Source: JAKJGV01 sp964617565 (GTDB lineage Bacteria; Verrucomicrobiota; Kiritimatiellia; CAIQIC01; JAGNIJ01). From it: 21,017 bases of DNA. Location of the stretch: positions 1 to 21,017 of the forward strand of contig CAZTYH010000055.1 of NCBI GenBank assembly GCA_964617565.1, in the 5' to 3' direction. How positions within the stretch are numbered: position 1 is the stretch's first letter; the number at the start of each line of letters is the position of its first letter. Below are positions 1 through 8,908 of the stretch, piece by piece. Made by a program: the position numbers and the translations under genes. The notes under the pieces are model-generated. The model was not told where the DNA came from. It searched no databases and saw only the letters and a program-made list of their open reading frames with translations.

Positions 1-575
1 CCATGTTCGTAAAGGCTGCGCGCCTGGATCAGGTAGTGCCCCTCATCACCCAGGTGTTCGCCCGCATGGGAGGAGAAATGATAGCCACCGAACCCATAGG
101 CGCATGCGCCAATTATGAAAAGGCCCCAGGCCAGAAGTGCGCGAGCTGATGGTCCTGCTAAAAGCGCCGGGGCCCGATATGCGGAATAGATTCGAGTGCC
201 GCTCCAGGCTGCAGTGATTATCCAGCCGAAAAACAAGCCATTGGATACGAGCAGGCGAGGGAGCAAATCGGTGAACAGCGCCAATAAGGCAGGCAGCGGG
301 GTGAAGACTAAAGGCGCAAGAAGCCAGGTCCAGCATCCGGGAGTGTGGGCGCGCCGAATGGCCGCCCAAATCCATGCAACAAGGCCCATGGTCAATAGCG
401 CCAAAGGCCAGCGCAGGACCGGCATGATTCTCCAGTGCCAGACGAGCAAAGTCTCTCCTTCCGGCAGAAGAAGTTTCCAGACTGTTCCCCACCACAGCAA
501 TCCCGCCGTCAACAGAAGACATGCGAATGGGAGTACGATCATCCATCGAGTGCGACGCGCAGCCGTGTTGTTCAT
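1..575 (-). CDS. GT-C type membrane glycosyltransferase, N-terminal part (cut by window edge)
   Basis: The minus frame starting with ATG at 575 stays open for 191 codons to the left edge. It encodes several hydrophobic helices (about residues 12-33, 50-70, 82-100, 108-125, 143-160) followed by a loop with GDEGHYLIQARSLYEHG; the acidic pair is D177/E178. An acidic pair in the first large outer loop is typical of GT-C enzymes (PMT/ArnT/GT39-like) that use polyprenyl-phosphate sugars, so I infer transfer of a lipid-linked sugar outside the membrane. The N-terminal layout (a PEGETLLVWHW stretch, then helices, then GDE) matches the plus-strand gene starting at 2823 (PNEAGTVWVWR, then GGDE), so the two look like paralogues. 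It starts 8 nt after the stop of the upstream GT2 gene, as the third gene of a minus-strand operon. The family call is good; substrate and acceptor are unknown. Confidence 0.8.
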   Translation of the reverse strand, partial: MNNTAARRTRWMIVLPFACLLLTAGLLWWGTVWKLLLPEGETLLVWHWRIMPVLRWPLALLTMGLVAWIWAAIRRAHTPGCWTWLLAPLVFTPLPALLALFTDLLPRLLVSNGLFFGWIITAAWSGTRIYSAYRAPALLAGPSARALLAWGLFIIGACAYGFGGYHFSSHAGEHLGDEGHYLIQARSLYEH

Positions 576-583
576 AGAAACTT

Positions 584-1552
584 TCACTCTTTTGATTTTG
601 CCCGATATCCGGTCAACACCCGGATTCGCGCCCATAACCTTTCAACTACGCGACTTGCCCGCAAGAACAAACGGCATCCTCGCCAGCCGGCATCAAGCAT
701 GGATGTAAAAAGCATGGACCACGGCGGACCCATCCGGTGATACCGGGCGGCCAGGGTTAAATTTACGGCTATGCTCAAGCGGGCCGCCGCCCTCCATTGA
801 TTTCCTTTGCGATCTTGCGGAAGCAACGGCTCGAATTCGTGATAGACCGATTCCAGCTGGTGTTGATATTCGCGCTGGTCGCCGGTGAGGGAGCAGGTTT
901 GCGAAGTCGGATGGATGCGGAATCCGACGGTGGGGGTCGGACGGTAAATCGCGGAATGATGGGTAGCCAGTTTCAGCCACAATTTCCAGTCGGCGGTATA
1001 TTTCAGATTTTCATCCATCGCCGGAAGCGACTGGAGCAAGTCACGCCCGAAAACCGGGGCAGGGATGGCGAGGTAATTCTGAACAAGGAGGGGCGCGAAC
1101 CAATCCATTGAGTCGAGACGCCTGTCGCCTTTTCCGAAAAAGGGTGCGCGCCATCGGCCGATCACCCGGCCGTCGGGCGCAAGAAAATGGGCTGCGCTTA
1201 ACAGCACGGGGCAATCCGGTTCTTTTTGAATCGTTTCCAGAATCCACGCAAGCCGGCCTTCCATCCAGAGGTCGTCCTGGTGAAGCAGGCAGAGATATCG
1301 CCCCTTGGCCGCCGCAAGGCCAAGGTTCGTGTTTGTCACCCAGTTTCCCGTTCTCTCGTGCGTCAGGCAGGTTAACGGAAGTTTCGTCGAATAAGCGCGG
1401 AGGATGTCCATGCTGCCGTCGGACGATCCGTCATCCATGGCGAGAATCTCGATCTGGTTGAGCCCGTTTTGACGGCAGAGGCTTTCCAATGCATCGGGCA
1501 GGTAATCGGCCCCGTTGTACACGGAGAGAATGATAGAAAGCTCGGGAGTCAT
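584..1552 (-). CDS. GT2 family glycosyltransferase (GT-A fold)
   Basis: This 322-residue cytoplasmic protein opens with the GT2 signature LSIILSVYNG (residues 5-14). It has the nucleotide-binding DDGSSDG at 40-46 and a metal-binding QDD at 92-94 in LLHQDDLW. A TADWKLWLKL segment around residue 190 resembles the ED-W acceptor/catalytic motif of rhamnosyl- and galactosyl-type GT2 enzymes. It should transfer a sugar from a nucleotide donor to a growing glycan or lipid acceptor at the inner membrane face. The start ATG overlaps the stop of the upstream gene as ATGA (1549-1552), and no strong Shine-Dalgarno is visible, so translation is probably coupled. Neither sugar nor acceptor can be assigned from sequence alone. 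Confidence 0.88.
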   Translation of the reverse strand: MTPELSIILSVYNGADYLPDALESLCRQNGLNQIEILAMDDGSSDGSMDILRAYSTKLPLTCLTHERTGNWVTNTNLGLAAAKGRYLCLLHQDDLWMEGRLAWILETIQKEPDCPVLLSAAHFLAPDGRVIGRWRAPFFGKGDRRLDSMDWFAPLLVQNYLAIPAPVFGRDLLQSLPAMDENLKYTADWKLWLKLATHHSAIYRPTPTVGFRIHPTSQTCSLTGDQREYQHQLESVYHEFEPLLPQDRKGNQWRAAARLSIAVNLTLAARYHRMGPPWSMLFTSMLDAGWRGCRLFLRASRVVERLWARIRVLTGYRAKSKE

Positions 1553-2721
1553 TTTGCGGATGGCGCGGGCCGACGTAACTTCAAATCAAGCATCCCTGCG
1601 AGCAAAGCGCTCAAGATGGTTTGCATGCCGAAAAGGATGAGCGACAGCCCGGCCGCGCCGAGCCGCACTTCGCTCAATGCGCCGAATCCCGAGTGCGCCC
1701 AGATGACGAGAATCGCGATAAAGCAACCGAGTCCCGCGAACAGCAATATGCTGCCGAGAAGCAACCAGAATTCGATGCTGTTGTGGCGCGGGGAAGCATT
1801 ATCATTAATCTCCAGGAGTCCGGAGAAACGAACGAAGCGCGTTTCCAGCGCGGCAAACCACAAGGCCTGGTATCCCAGGTGGAGCAGCGGCAATCCAAAA
1901 AACAGGGTGTGATAATCAATAACGCGCCCGAGGAGAGTGATCGGTTTAAACAATACGGGAAACGTAAGCAATGCTCCGGCGGCGAGCAGAATCCAGCCGG
2001 GCAGGCTGAAGACAACATGCGGCGCGAAAAGAATAATGAACCGCAAATGTCGCCAGCCGTCACGCCAGGTGTTCAAGTGCGGCTTGCGATCTTTCCGGCA
2101 TACATGCAGGGAGCAGGGAATTTCAACCACCTTCAGCTTCAAGAGTGCCGCTTTAACAATCATTTCGGAGGCGAACTCCATGCCGCCGGAGATCAGCCGC
2201 ATCCGCTGATAAGCCGTGCGCGTGAACGCGCGGAGGCCACAGTTACAGTCGGAAATCCTTATCCCGAAAAAGTAGTTAATGAAACGAGTCAGCACAGGTG
2301 TGCCAAGCCAGCGGTGGAGGCTTGGCATGGCGCCCGGCGCGATATTGCCACGAAGACGGGATCCCATCACGAAATCGGCGCCTTCCATCAGGGCTTTCAC
2401 CATCGGAACCGCTTCGCGAAAGTCGTAGGTGGCATCCGCATCGCCCATCACGATATACTTGCCGTGGGCCGCTTGAATACCGCCCATCAGCGCGAATCCA
2501 TAGCCTTTCTCGCGGCAGTTCACTACTCGCGCCCCGGCTTTTTGGGCGATCTCGATTGAGCCGTCGGTGGACCCGTTATCGGAAACAACGATTTCGCCTC
2601 GCAAACCGGATTGCTCAATGAACTGTCGCGCGAGGTCCAGGGCGTCGGCAATGGTGGCCGCCTCGTTGAGGCACGGCATGACCACGCTAAGCTCAATGTC
2701 GGGTGATTCATCCTGATGCAT
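1549..2721 (-). CDS. DPM1/polyprenyl-phosphate-type GT2 glycosyltransferase with membrane C-terminus
   Basis: The protein has 390 residues. The GT-A domain shows VVMPCLNEA (13-21), SDNGSTDGS (47-55) and the metal-binding DAD (94-96) in MGDADATYDF, then a long stretch typical of the so-called dolichol-phosphate-glucose-synthetase-like GT2 enzymes (MGSRLRGNIAPGAMPSLHRW, CGLRAF, GMEFASEM, RDGWRHLRF). About four transmembrane helices follow between residues ~230 and ~385. Members of this family transfer a sugar from a nucleotide donor to polyprenyl phosphate, giving the lipid-linked donor that GT-C enzymes use. Two GT-C genes sit directly beside it, one downstream in the same operon (start 575) and one divergent (start 2823), which supports that role. 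It is the first gene of the minus-strand operon. Confidence 0.88.
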   Translation of the reverse strand: MHQDESPDIELSVVMPCLNEAATIADALDLARQFIEQSGLRGEIVVSDNGSTDGSIEIAQKAGARVVNCREKGYGFALMGGIQAAHGKYIVMGDADATYDFREAVPMVKALMEGADFVMGSRLRGNIAPGAMPSLHRWLGTPVLTRFINYFFGIRISDCNCGLRAFTRTAYQRMRLISGGMEFASEMIVKAALLKLKVVEIPCSLHVCRKDRKPHLNTWRDGWRHLRFIILFAPHVVFSLPGWILLAAGALLTFPVLFKPITLLGRVIDYHTLFFGLPLLHLGYQALWFAALETRFVRFSGLLEINDNASPRHNSIEFWLLLGSILLFAGLGCFIAILVIWAHSGFGALSEVRLGAAGLSLILFGMQTILSALLAGMLDLKLRRPAPSAK

Positions 2722-2822
2722 CGCTAATACCTAGCAAAACCCTCCATGCAGGCAAAGATTTTTCGATTGCACCCACTGTGCGCGAATGAATAGATTGCGC
2801 GCATTGGGCAGGGGGCTGACAA
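2722..2822. promoter_or_regulatory. Divergent intergenic region between two glycosyltransferase transcription units
   Basis: This 101-bp stretch separates the divergent starts at 2721 (minus) and 2823 (plus), so it must hold promoters for both units unless transcription enters from elsewhere. A purine-rich AGGGGG at 2810-2815 lies 7 nt before the GTG at 2823 and is a good Shine-Dalgarno sequence; it is the reason for accepting that non-ATG start. I could not identify convincing -35/-10 boxes. A short GC-rich inverted pair, TGCGCG (2779-2784) and CGCGCA (2798-2803), is present but too short to call an operator. Confidence 0.4.
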
Positions 2823-5102
2823 GTGAAGACAGGACATGAGTCCTTGGCTTGGGTGTTGTGGCTTGTGTGCGTTGGCATGGGGGCGTACTTCGCTATCCAG
2901 ACCCCCGTCTTGACGTTGCCTCTGCCAAACGAAGCTGGAACCGTCTGGGTCTGGCGGACTGAATTTCTTCAAACCTGGCGGGCCGCAATTATTTTGGCAC
3001 AGATTGCGCTTCCAATATGTTTTCTGCTCGCGCGCAGATGGGCGGGGAGCCAGGGCCTCGGTTCGCTTTTGCAGTCCTTGAGTCCCCTGGCCGCGATGTC
3101 CCTGGTCGGTGCGGTGGCCATGCTCGACGATGTTCTTCCCGTGGGAGTTTCATCAAATATACGATTCTTCGCGCCGGCCGTGTTGTGTGCGTGGACCTTG
3201 GTGAGGCTTTGGCCGGAGCAGGTAGAGAAGAGACGCCATGCGCCGCGTGCCTGGTTGGCCCTGCTTCTATTGCCCGCATGGCTGCTCTACAGCGGGATCT
3301 GTTACTACGCGGCAAAGGTTGTTGGCGCCAGTGGGGGCGACGAATGCGTGTATATCATGATGATGGACAGCCTGTACAATGATCACTCGCTGGATATGCA
3401 GCGAGCATGGGCGCGCCATTACCGTTTGAGCGATCCAGAGGATGTCGTTCCTCAAGGACACATGCACTTGGCGGACAATGCTCGTGATGATCGTTGGTAT
3501 TCATGGCATCCGTTTGGCTTGCCGCTTTTGCTTGCGCCGCTCGGGCCTCTTGGAAGCGATGCGATCGTGGGGCGTAGTATCGGCATGGGACTGATCGCCG
3601 CGCTCGGATGCGCGGGCTTATGGTTGTTATGCAAGCGGCTGGAGGCTTCCGACCAGGCGACATGGATTGGTCTCGTCCTGATGTGCGGAAGCGTATATTG
3701 GAGCAGTTTTTCAAGCAGGGTGTTGGCCGAAATTCCGGGCGCTGTTCTGCTGATCTGGTTGTTCTGGGCGATTGCCGCCGCGAAAGAGCGACCATGGACG
3801 GCTTTGACCGTAGCGTCCTTTGCCGCGGTATACAGCGCATTCATGCATCTTCGCTTTTTGCCGTTGGGGCTGCTGGGCGCGGGTTTCTTCGGCTTGGCGC
3901 TGCTGACGGAAAAATGTGAATGGCACAGGAAAATACCGCGCTTGATTCTGTATGGATGCTTTTTGCTCGCTGGATATGGGGCTTGGTTTGCAATCCAGCG
4001 CTATATGTATAGTGGTCCTTCGCAGCCGGTGGGGGAAGCGTTGTGGTCATTTCCGCAAGGGAGTTTTCTGATTCTTCTGGATCGTTACGGAGCAGGGGCG
4101 GGAATCCTTGCGCTTTATGGATTGATCGCTGCGCAGTTTGTGTGGTGGCGCAGTGATCGCGATTCCCGCCTGCTTCAGATAACCGTGGCTGCGACTTTTA
4201 TTTCCTGCGCTGTTTTAAACTGTACGAATATATGGCCGTTTGTGTCCACGTGGGACAGCACTCCGGGTCGCTACCTTTTTGCCGTGGTCCCTTTGCTCGT
4301 TCCGGGCCTCGCCGTGACACTCACCCGCGGTTCCCGTCTTGCTGTGGGGTTCTTCTCGTTCCTGGCGTTCTCCGGTCTTGTTCTGTCCATCACATATTTT
4401 GCGCTGTTACTTCATGTTGACTGTCCCGGCCGTTTCCTTGTGCATCCGTTGCTCTGCCTGACGCGTCANNNNNNNNNNNNNNNNNNNNNNNNNNNNNNNN
4501 NNNNNNNNNNNNNNNNNNNNNNNNNNNNNNNNNNNNNNNNNNNNNNNNNNNNNNNNNNNNNNNNNNNNTTGGCTTCCGCCCTGGCGCGAATGGACCGGCG
4601 GCAGGTGAAAATGGCGGCCTCATCGCAATCACGCGCAACGATAAGGAAGCTGCTGGCCAATCCGCTCAGGGTTTCATGCAGCGGAAAAAATGGAGAGATG
4701 ATATTAACGACATCGCCACGTGATTCTTTGTGCCGGGATGGTGTGCTTTCGCTTCCACGGCTGACGGATGATAACGACTGGAGCGGCCGGCCACTGAGGT
4801 GGGCGACTCTGGTTGAGCCCTTCAGGCCATCGCCTGGAGATTGGCTCTTGAAAATAAGGGGTGCCGTCACCGGAAAGGTCGAACGGGTTCGCTTCGCCGT
4901 CAGGGAGGGAGCTTATACCTTGTCGGAAGCGGTCCTGCCCCCGGATATTCGACAATGGAGGGCCGAAGTTGCCGTGGAGGGGGGCCGTGGCGACCTGTAT
5001 TTGCTCGGCTTGATAGAGGGTGATGGGGCTATTCGAATAGAGTCCATCGAATGGCTGCCGTGGAGCCGCAATTGGTCCGAAACAGATGTTATCGGACTGT
5101 GA
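2823..5102 (+). CDS. GT-C type polytopic glycosyltransferase, interrupted by an assembly gap
   Basis: Translation from GTG (2823, Shine-Dalgarno AGGGGG at 2810-2815) gives about ten hydrophobic helices up to the gap at 4469. The first large loop carries GGDECVYIMMMDSLYNDHSLDM with D173/E174, followed by WHPFGLPLLLAPLG. This is the pattern of GT-C enzymes that take sugar from a polyprenyl-phosphate carrier on the outer membrane face. After the gap, 4569-5102 encodes about 177 soluble residues ending at TGA, plausibly the extracytoplasmic C-terminal domain of the same protein, since its relatives carry such tails. The 100-N gap has arbitrary length, so continuity of frame and total length (nominally 759 residues) are unproven. 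The last 14 nt overlap the convergent minus-strand gene. It looks paralogous to the gene truncated at the left edge. Confidence 0.75.
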   Translation: MKTGHESLAWVLWLVCVGMGAYFAIQTPVLTLPLPNEAGTVWVWRTEFLQTWRAAIILAQIALPICFLLARRWAGSQGLGSLLQSLSPLAAMSLVGAVAMLDDVLPVGVSSNIRFFAPAVLCAWTLVRLWPEQVEKRRHAPRAWLALLLLPAWLLYSGICYYAAKVVGASGGDECVYIMMMDSLYNDHSLDMQRAWARHYRLSDPEDVVPQGHMHLADNARDDRWYSWHPFGLPLLLAPLGPLGSDAIVGRSIGMGLIAALGCAGLWLLCKRLEASDQATWIGLVLMCGSVYWSSFSSRVLAEIPGAVLLIWLFWAIAAAKERPWTALTVASFAAVYSAFMHLRFLPLGLLGAGFFGLALLTEKCEWHRKIPRLILYGCFLLAGYGAWFAIQRYMYSGPSQPVGEALWSFPQGSFLILLDRYGAGAGILALYGLIAAQFVWWRSDRDSRLLQITVAATFISCAVLNCTNIWPFVSTWDSTPGRYLFAVVPLLVPGLAVTLTRGSRLAVGFFSFLAFSGLVLSITYFALLLHVDCPGRFLVHPLLCLTRXXXXXXXXXXXXXXXXXXXXXXXXXXXXXXXXXXLASALARMDRRQVKMAASSQSRATIRKLLANPLRVSCSGKNGEMILTTSPRDSLCRDGVLSLPRLTDDNDWSGRPLRWATLVEPFRPSPGDWLLKIRGAVTGKVERVRFAVREGAYTLSEAVLPPDIRQWRAEVAVEGGRGDLYLLGLIEGDGAIRIESIEWLPWSRNWSETDVIGL
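4469..4568. other. Assembly gap (100 N) inside a membrane glycosyltransferase gene
   Basis: Exactly 100 N. Runs of this size are a standard placeholder for a gap of unknown length between scaffolded contigs, so the true missing sequence may be shorter or longer. It splits the GT-C gene that starts at 2823 between its last membrane helices and its soluble C-terminal part. Confidence 0.95.
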
Positions 5103-7923
5103 TTGCCGCGAGCCGGATGCTGCGGCGGCTGCGATTGTACTCGATAGCGTCCCGCGGCGAGAAACGATACCGTTTCCGGCTGAAATGGCTGAAAAGTCCG
5201 CCTTCGATGTAATAGGTGCCCGGCGGTAGATCGGGGGGCAGCAAGTCTTCACGCCAAACCATTCGGTTGGTGGCCAGCGAAGCCGCCCGCAGTAGATAAT
5301 CAAAAGAAGCAACGCGTTGCCCCTCTTCATTGCGTAAATGAATGAAGACCATGGCTTCGTGGAAAGTGCTGTGCCGGATTTTTTCGTCGAGCGTCCATTG
5401 CGTGGTGTGAAGGAACGGTTCTCCGCCGGCCAGGGTTTCCGGGAAATAAAGGCGCTCGAGTGTCCCTATGCCCGGGAAGTGGATTCCGATATCCAATGGC
5501 TTGATCGGATTGTCTTCGGACTCAACAACGGGACGTGAAATGCTCTCTCCGTCGAGGTCCGGTTTGATTTCCCATCGTTCGATGACGACCCCTTCAGCAT
5601 CCGTTGTCAGGACGATCTCGCCGTCGTAAGGCGTGAAACTTTTCGCGAACTTCCATGAAACATTTTGTGTTCCTTGCTTCAAAATCGCGGTATGCCACGC
5701 GCGGGGTCTGGAATCGTCGGAATAATCTTTAAGCGCGAACTCCAGGCTTTGCGCGGCACCCGGGTTGTGCACTTCGGCGGTCAGTATGTAGGTGCCCGCA
5801 GCCAGCGGGGGCATGTGGTCGCAGAGAGTGAAAGAACCATCCTCGGCGGGTGTGCGGCGCCCGCCCTCGATGTATCGAAGACGTCGCAGGATCCCACTTA
5901 GTTCCACTTCGGATAAATCGGAAAGAAGATCGTCAGGAAGCGCCTTCGGATCGGGGCCGGAAAACTCGAATAATGCGATCTCGCGTGGGTCGTTCAGCAC
6001 GGTTACCCAAACAGGACCCAGTTGCGCGCGCGCTTTGAAATCGAGTATGTAAGCGCCTGGGCGATGGTTTTGCGATGGGAACGCATATGCGGGCCTGGCA
6101 GGTATTTCAACGATGGATTGTGATTGTGGAAGCAGAAAGCCGGAGTGCCGATTGCCGCCGGTCTTGAATTCATAGCGTGCGGGCCAGCGGCCGGTCCGGA
6201 GTCCGAGCCGCAATATTTCTGACGGCTGATCGAAAACCAGCGCGCGCTCGATCGCCCATCCGCACGCGCCTCCGGTAATCACTGCAAGGGGCGGTCTTTC
6301 ACAGCAGGTGCATTCCCGATAAAGGGAACCGGGTCCGCTTGAAGGCACCACAAACATACGGTCGCTGACGGGGAATACCGGGCCGTTTATGAACATCCAC
6401 GATTGCGCGACAGGCCATGGCACGCACGGCACGGGTAATTGATGGGCAGCGAGCCACCATTTCGCATGCGGCGATACAACGACGCTCGGCCGATTGCGGA
6501 AGACAGGCATTTCAGCCGGCTCCGCATAGAAATATTTCAGGACGTTTCCGGCATCGAGATCCGCACTGACTGCTGGTGGCGACTTAAACACCTGTTGGGT
6601 GAAGGTCGTACCGTAATTTCTGATCTCATCCTGTTTCCAGAAATACGTCTCCCTCTGCATGGCGCAGATGGATTCGGTGAGTGCGAGTGCGGCGACCAGT
6701 GCCGCGAGGGAGCGCAGCAGAAGTCCGGGGCGCCGACTGAAAACATCATCCAGGATGAGTGCGGCGCAAAGGGCCATGACCGGCGCAAGAAAAGAGAAGT
6801 GGAAGCCTTGAATGTGAGGCTTGAGCGCGGTGGAGAGCATCAAGGCGACGAAAGGAAAAGAAACGATGGCCATTCTCATGGCGTTTGAGCGAAGCATTTG
6901 TGCCTGAGATTCGGTGCGCTCTTTCCAGAGCCGCAACACAGCCCAGGCAAGTGCTGCGACGCAGAGGATGGTTAAGCCCCATCCGAGACAACGCAGGACA
7001 AAAGGCAAATTCGTGCTCAAGCCATACCAAAGGCGCTGGCTCAGGGGCTGCTCGAAATAGCCTTCGGGCGCATTGTAACCCTGGATATTCCGGAAATTGA
7101 TGCGCATGTCCTGCCATGTGGTTTTCGGGTTGACCAGCAGCGGTGGAATGCCGGCGGCGGCGCCGGCCAGGAAACCGAGGAGGACCGCGAGGCCGTTTCT
7201 GAGCATGGATAAAAACAGGCGGCGATTAACCAGGACCGAAAAAAGCGCAAAGGAGGCGGGAATCCAAAGCGCGAGGGCCGCCTGATACTTGCACGAGAAA
7301 GCGAAGCCGCAGAAGAAACCGAAAAGAAGAAACCACCGGGTTTTTCCGGAGTACACATATCCGGCAATGCACCAGATGGCCGCGGGGAGAAACAGGTCGA
7401 GCCCGATGTCACCGGTCACGCTGTGTGTTACCGTCGAGCCCAGGGGCGCGACCGCGTAAAGAAGCGCCGCAATCAGGCCGCTGAAACGCGAGCCTCCGAA
7501 GCGCCGTACGATGGCATAAAGCAGTCCCACGGTAAGCAGGCCATAGAGTACGCGTAAAACGCGTCCCCAGAAAAAAAGGTCTAGGTGCAATGGAGGTTGC
7601 GGCGTGGGCAGGTGAGGGTGGGTCCACGAGCGAATCGGTTCGCCGATAGCGCGAGCCGACCGGATGATCAACTCGTCCAGCCGGTTCAGGCCATAAGGAT
7701 ATCCGTCATAGAACCAACTGTCGTAATAGACCACGTGGTGGCCGTGCAGATAATTGCGAAGCATGGCGACCTGCTTCGGTGAATCCGGATGAAAGATCGC
7801 ACCCTCACCGAGTCCGCGAAATAAACCTGCCGACCGGAAGTATGTTGCGAGGATCAGGATCAAGAGCAGCGCGATATGCGAGGGATGAATCCATCGCGAC
7901 CGACAGGGTGACGTGTTGTTCAT
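5089..7923 (-). CDS. Large GT-C/GT39-like membrane glycosyltransferase with long soluble C-terminal region
   Basis: I place the start at ATG 7923 (944 residues) because it overlaps the TGA of the upstream SDR gene as ATGA; the frame is open 60 nt further upstream, but that would overlap the SDR coding end. After one helix (17-29), an outer loop carries HPDSP (45-49) and an acidic, aromatic stretch, the expected place of the GT-C catalytic Asp. About nine or ten further helices run to residue ~435. The remaining ~500 residues are hydrophilic and look beta-rich, suggesting an extracytoplasmic sandwich or carbohydrate-binding region. PMT/ArnT-like enzymes use polyprenyl-phosphate sugars, so I infer lipid-linked-sugar transfer outside the cell. 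The first residues, MNNT plus a nearby RW, recur at the start of the left-edge GT-C gene. The last 14 nt overlap the convergent gene ending at 5102. The function of the C-terminal region is unknown. Confidence 0.8.
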   Translation of the reverse strand: MNNTSPCRSRWIHPSHIALLLILILATYFRSAGLFRGLGEGAIFHPDSPKQVAMLRNYLHGHHVVYYDSWFYDGYPYGLNRLDELIIRSARAIGEPIRSWTHPHLPTPQPPLHLDLFFWGRVLRVLYGLLTVGLLYAIVRRFGGSRFSGLIAALLYAVAPLGSTVTHSVTGDIGLDLFLPAAIWCIAGYVYSGKTRWFLLFGFFCGFAFSCKYQAALALWIPASFALFSVLVNRRLFLSMLRNGLAVLLGFLAGAAAGIPPLLVNPKTTWQDMRINFRNIQGYNAPEGYFEQPLSQRLWYGLSTNLPFVLRCLGWGLTILCVAALAWAVLRLWKERTESQAQMLRSNAMRMAIVSFPFVALMLSTALKPHIQGFHFSFLAPVMALCAALILDDVFSRRPGLLLRSLAALVAALALTESICAMQRETYFWKQDEIRNYGTTFTQQVFKSPPAVSADLDAGNVLKYFYAEPAEMPVFRNRPSVVVSPHAKWWLAAHQLPVPCVPWPVAQSWMFINGPVFPVSDRMFVVPSSGPGSLYRECTCCERPPLAVITGGACGWAIERALVFDQPSEILRLGLRTGRWPARYEFKTGGNRHSGFLLPQSQSIVEIPARPAYAFPSQNHRPGAYILDFKARAQLGPVWVTVLNDPREIALFEFSGPDPKALPDDLLSDLSEVELSGILRRLRYIEGGRRTPAEDGSFTLCDHMPPLAAGTYILTAEVHNPGAAQSLEFALKDYSDDSRPRAWHTAILKQGTQNVSWKFAKSFTPYDGEIVLTTDAEGVVIERWEIKPDLDGESISRPVVESEDNPIKPLDIGIHFPGIGTLERLYFPETLAGGEPFLHTTQWTLDEKIRHSTFHEAMVFIHLRNEEGQRVASFDYLLRAASLATNRMVWREDLLPPDLPPGTYYIEGGLFSHFSRKRYRFSPRDAIEYNRSRRSIRLAAITVR

Positions 7924-8908
7924 AGCCATCCGTGTTCCATGTACCAGCGGGTGGTTGCGCGCAATCCCGCTTCCGCTTCCCATTTATAGGTAAAGTCGAG
8001 CCGTGTTCTTAATTTCTGAGTGTCGAAGGATCGGTCTTTTGTGAAGAACGCAACGCGACGCCGATAAATCGGCGGGCTGAGTTTAAGCGGCTTGCAAATC
8101 GCTTCGGTCGCGTCGGCCAACGCAAAGAACGGCCATGCGGGCAGGCGGAGGACGCGGAACGGACGCTTCATTTCGTCCGCAATGGTTCGCCCCATTTTTT
8201 CGAGCGAGACCGCTGCGGGATCGCCGCAGATGAAAGCCTCGCCGAGTGCGGCTGGATGCCATGCCGCTCGAATAATCGCTTCGGTCAGATCATCCACGTG
8301 AATCAGATGGTAGAGGCATTGGCCGCGCCCGAGCAGAATGAAGACAGGCGCTTTTGCCATGCGGAACACTTTCAACAATCTGCGGTCGCCGGGGCCGTAG
8401 ATCGCAGCGGGTCGGATGACAGAGTAGGGCAGCTTGTTGGCTGTCGCGAATTCGTGAAGCCAAGCTTCCGCTTCGGCTTTCGTGCGCTGGTAAATATCGC
8501 CCGGACGGAACGGAGCGGTTTCGTCGGCGGGCGGCTCTTCGATGTGGCCATGTACACCGACAGTGGAAACATGGACAAACCTTTTGAAATCCGGCTGCTT
8601 CAACGCCAGCGCTGCAAGATTCTTTGTGCTTTCGACGTGAACCCGGTGGTATTCCTCATCAGGGATCCCCGCTGTTCTGTAGGCTGCGGCGACATGGAAA
8701 ACGTATTGGACTCCGCTCGCCGCTTTCTCCGCGATTTCCGCATCATAGACGTTTCCGATGTGCCACTTCACGGGAAGGTTTTCGAGTTCGCTTCGGCTGG
8801 ACGATGCGCGGGCAATAGCATGTACTTCCAGGCCCCGCTCACAGAGTTTTCGGGTCAGCACCTGTCCGGTGAAGCCTGTCGCACCGGTGACGAGCACAGG
8901 CGTCCCTC
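7920..8908 (-). CDS. NAD-dependent epimerase/dehydratase (extended SDR), 5' end lost in assembly gap
   Basis: Visible residues begin at the gap edge with GTPVLVTGATGFTG, the first beta strand and GxxGxxG NAD(P)-binding motif of extended SDRs, so only a few N-terminal residues are missing. Further on are HVAAAYR, HVSTVGVHG and IYQRTK, the last giving the catalytic YxxxK, then VIRPAAIYGPGD and HVDDL, all typical of sugar-nucleotide epimerases and dihydroflavonol-reductase-like SDRs. It should be a cytosolic NAD(P)-dependent enzyme; the GATGFTG and HVAA forms lean towards the dihydroflavonol-4-reductase-like / sterol-dehydrogenase-like branch, so a lipid or isoprenoid substrate is also possible. 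Its TGA overlaps the next gene's ATG (ATGA, 7920-7923). The frame continues through the N run into a methyltransferase, but that joint is an artefact of the gap. Confidence 0.85.

Noticed and set aside
1133..1148. Short inverted repeat CCTTTT / AAAAGG in the first GT2 gene considered as a terminator.
   Set aside because: It lies within coding sequence that encodes a normal GT2 stretch, has a short stem and no T-run.
1621..2559. 312-codon plus-strand frame opposite the DPM-like GT2.
   Set aside because: Antisense shadow in GC-rich coding DNA; the minus-strand protein has all the family motifs.
2779..2803. TGCGCG / CGCGCA inverted pair in the divergent region before the GT-C gene considered as an operator.
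   Set aside because: Six GC-only bases with a 13-bp centre are expected often in DNA of this composition.
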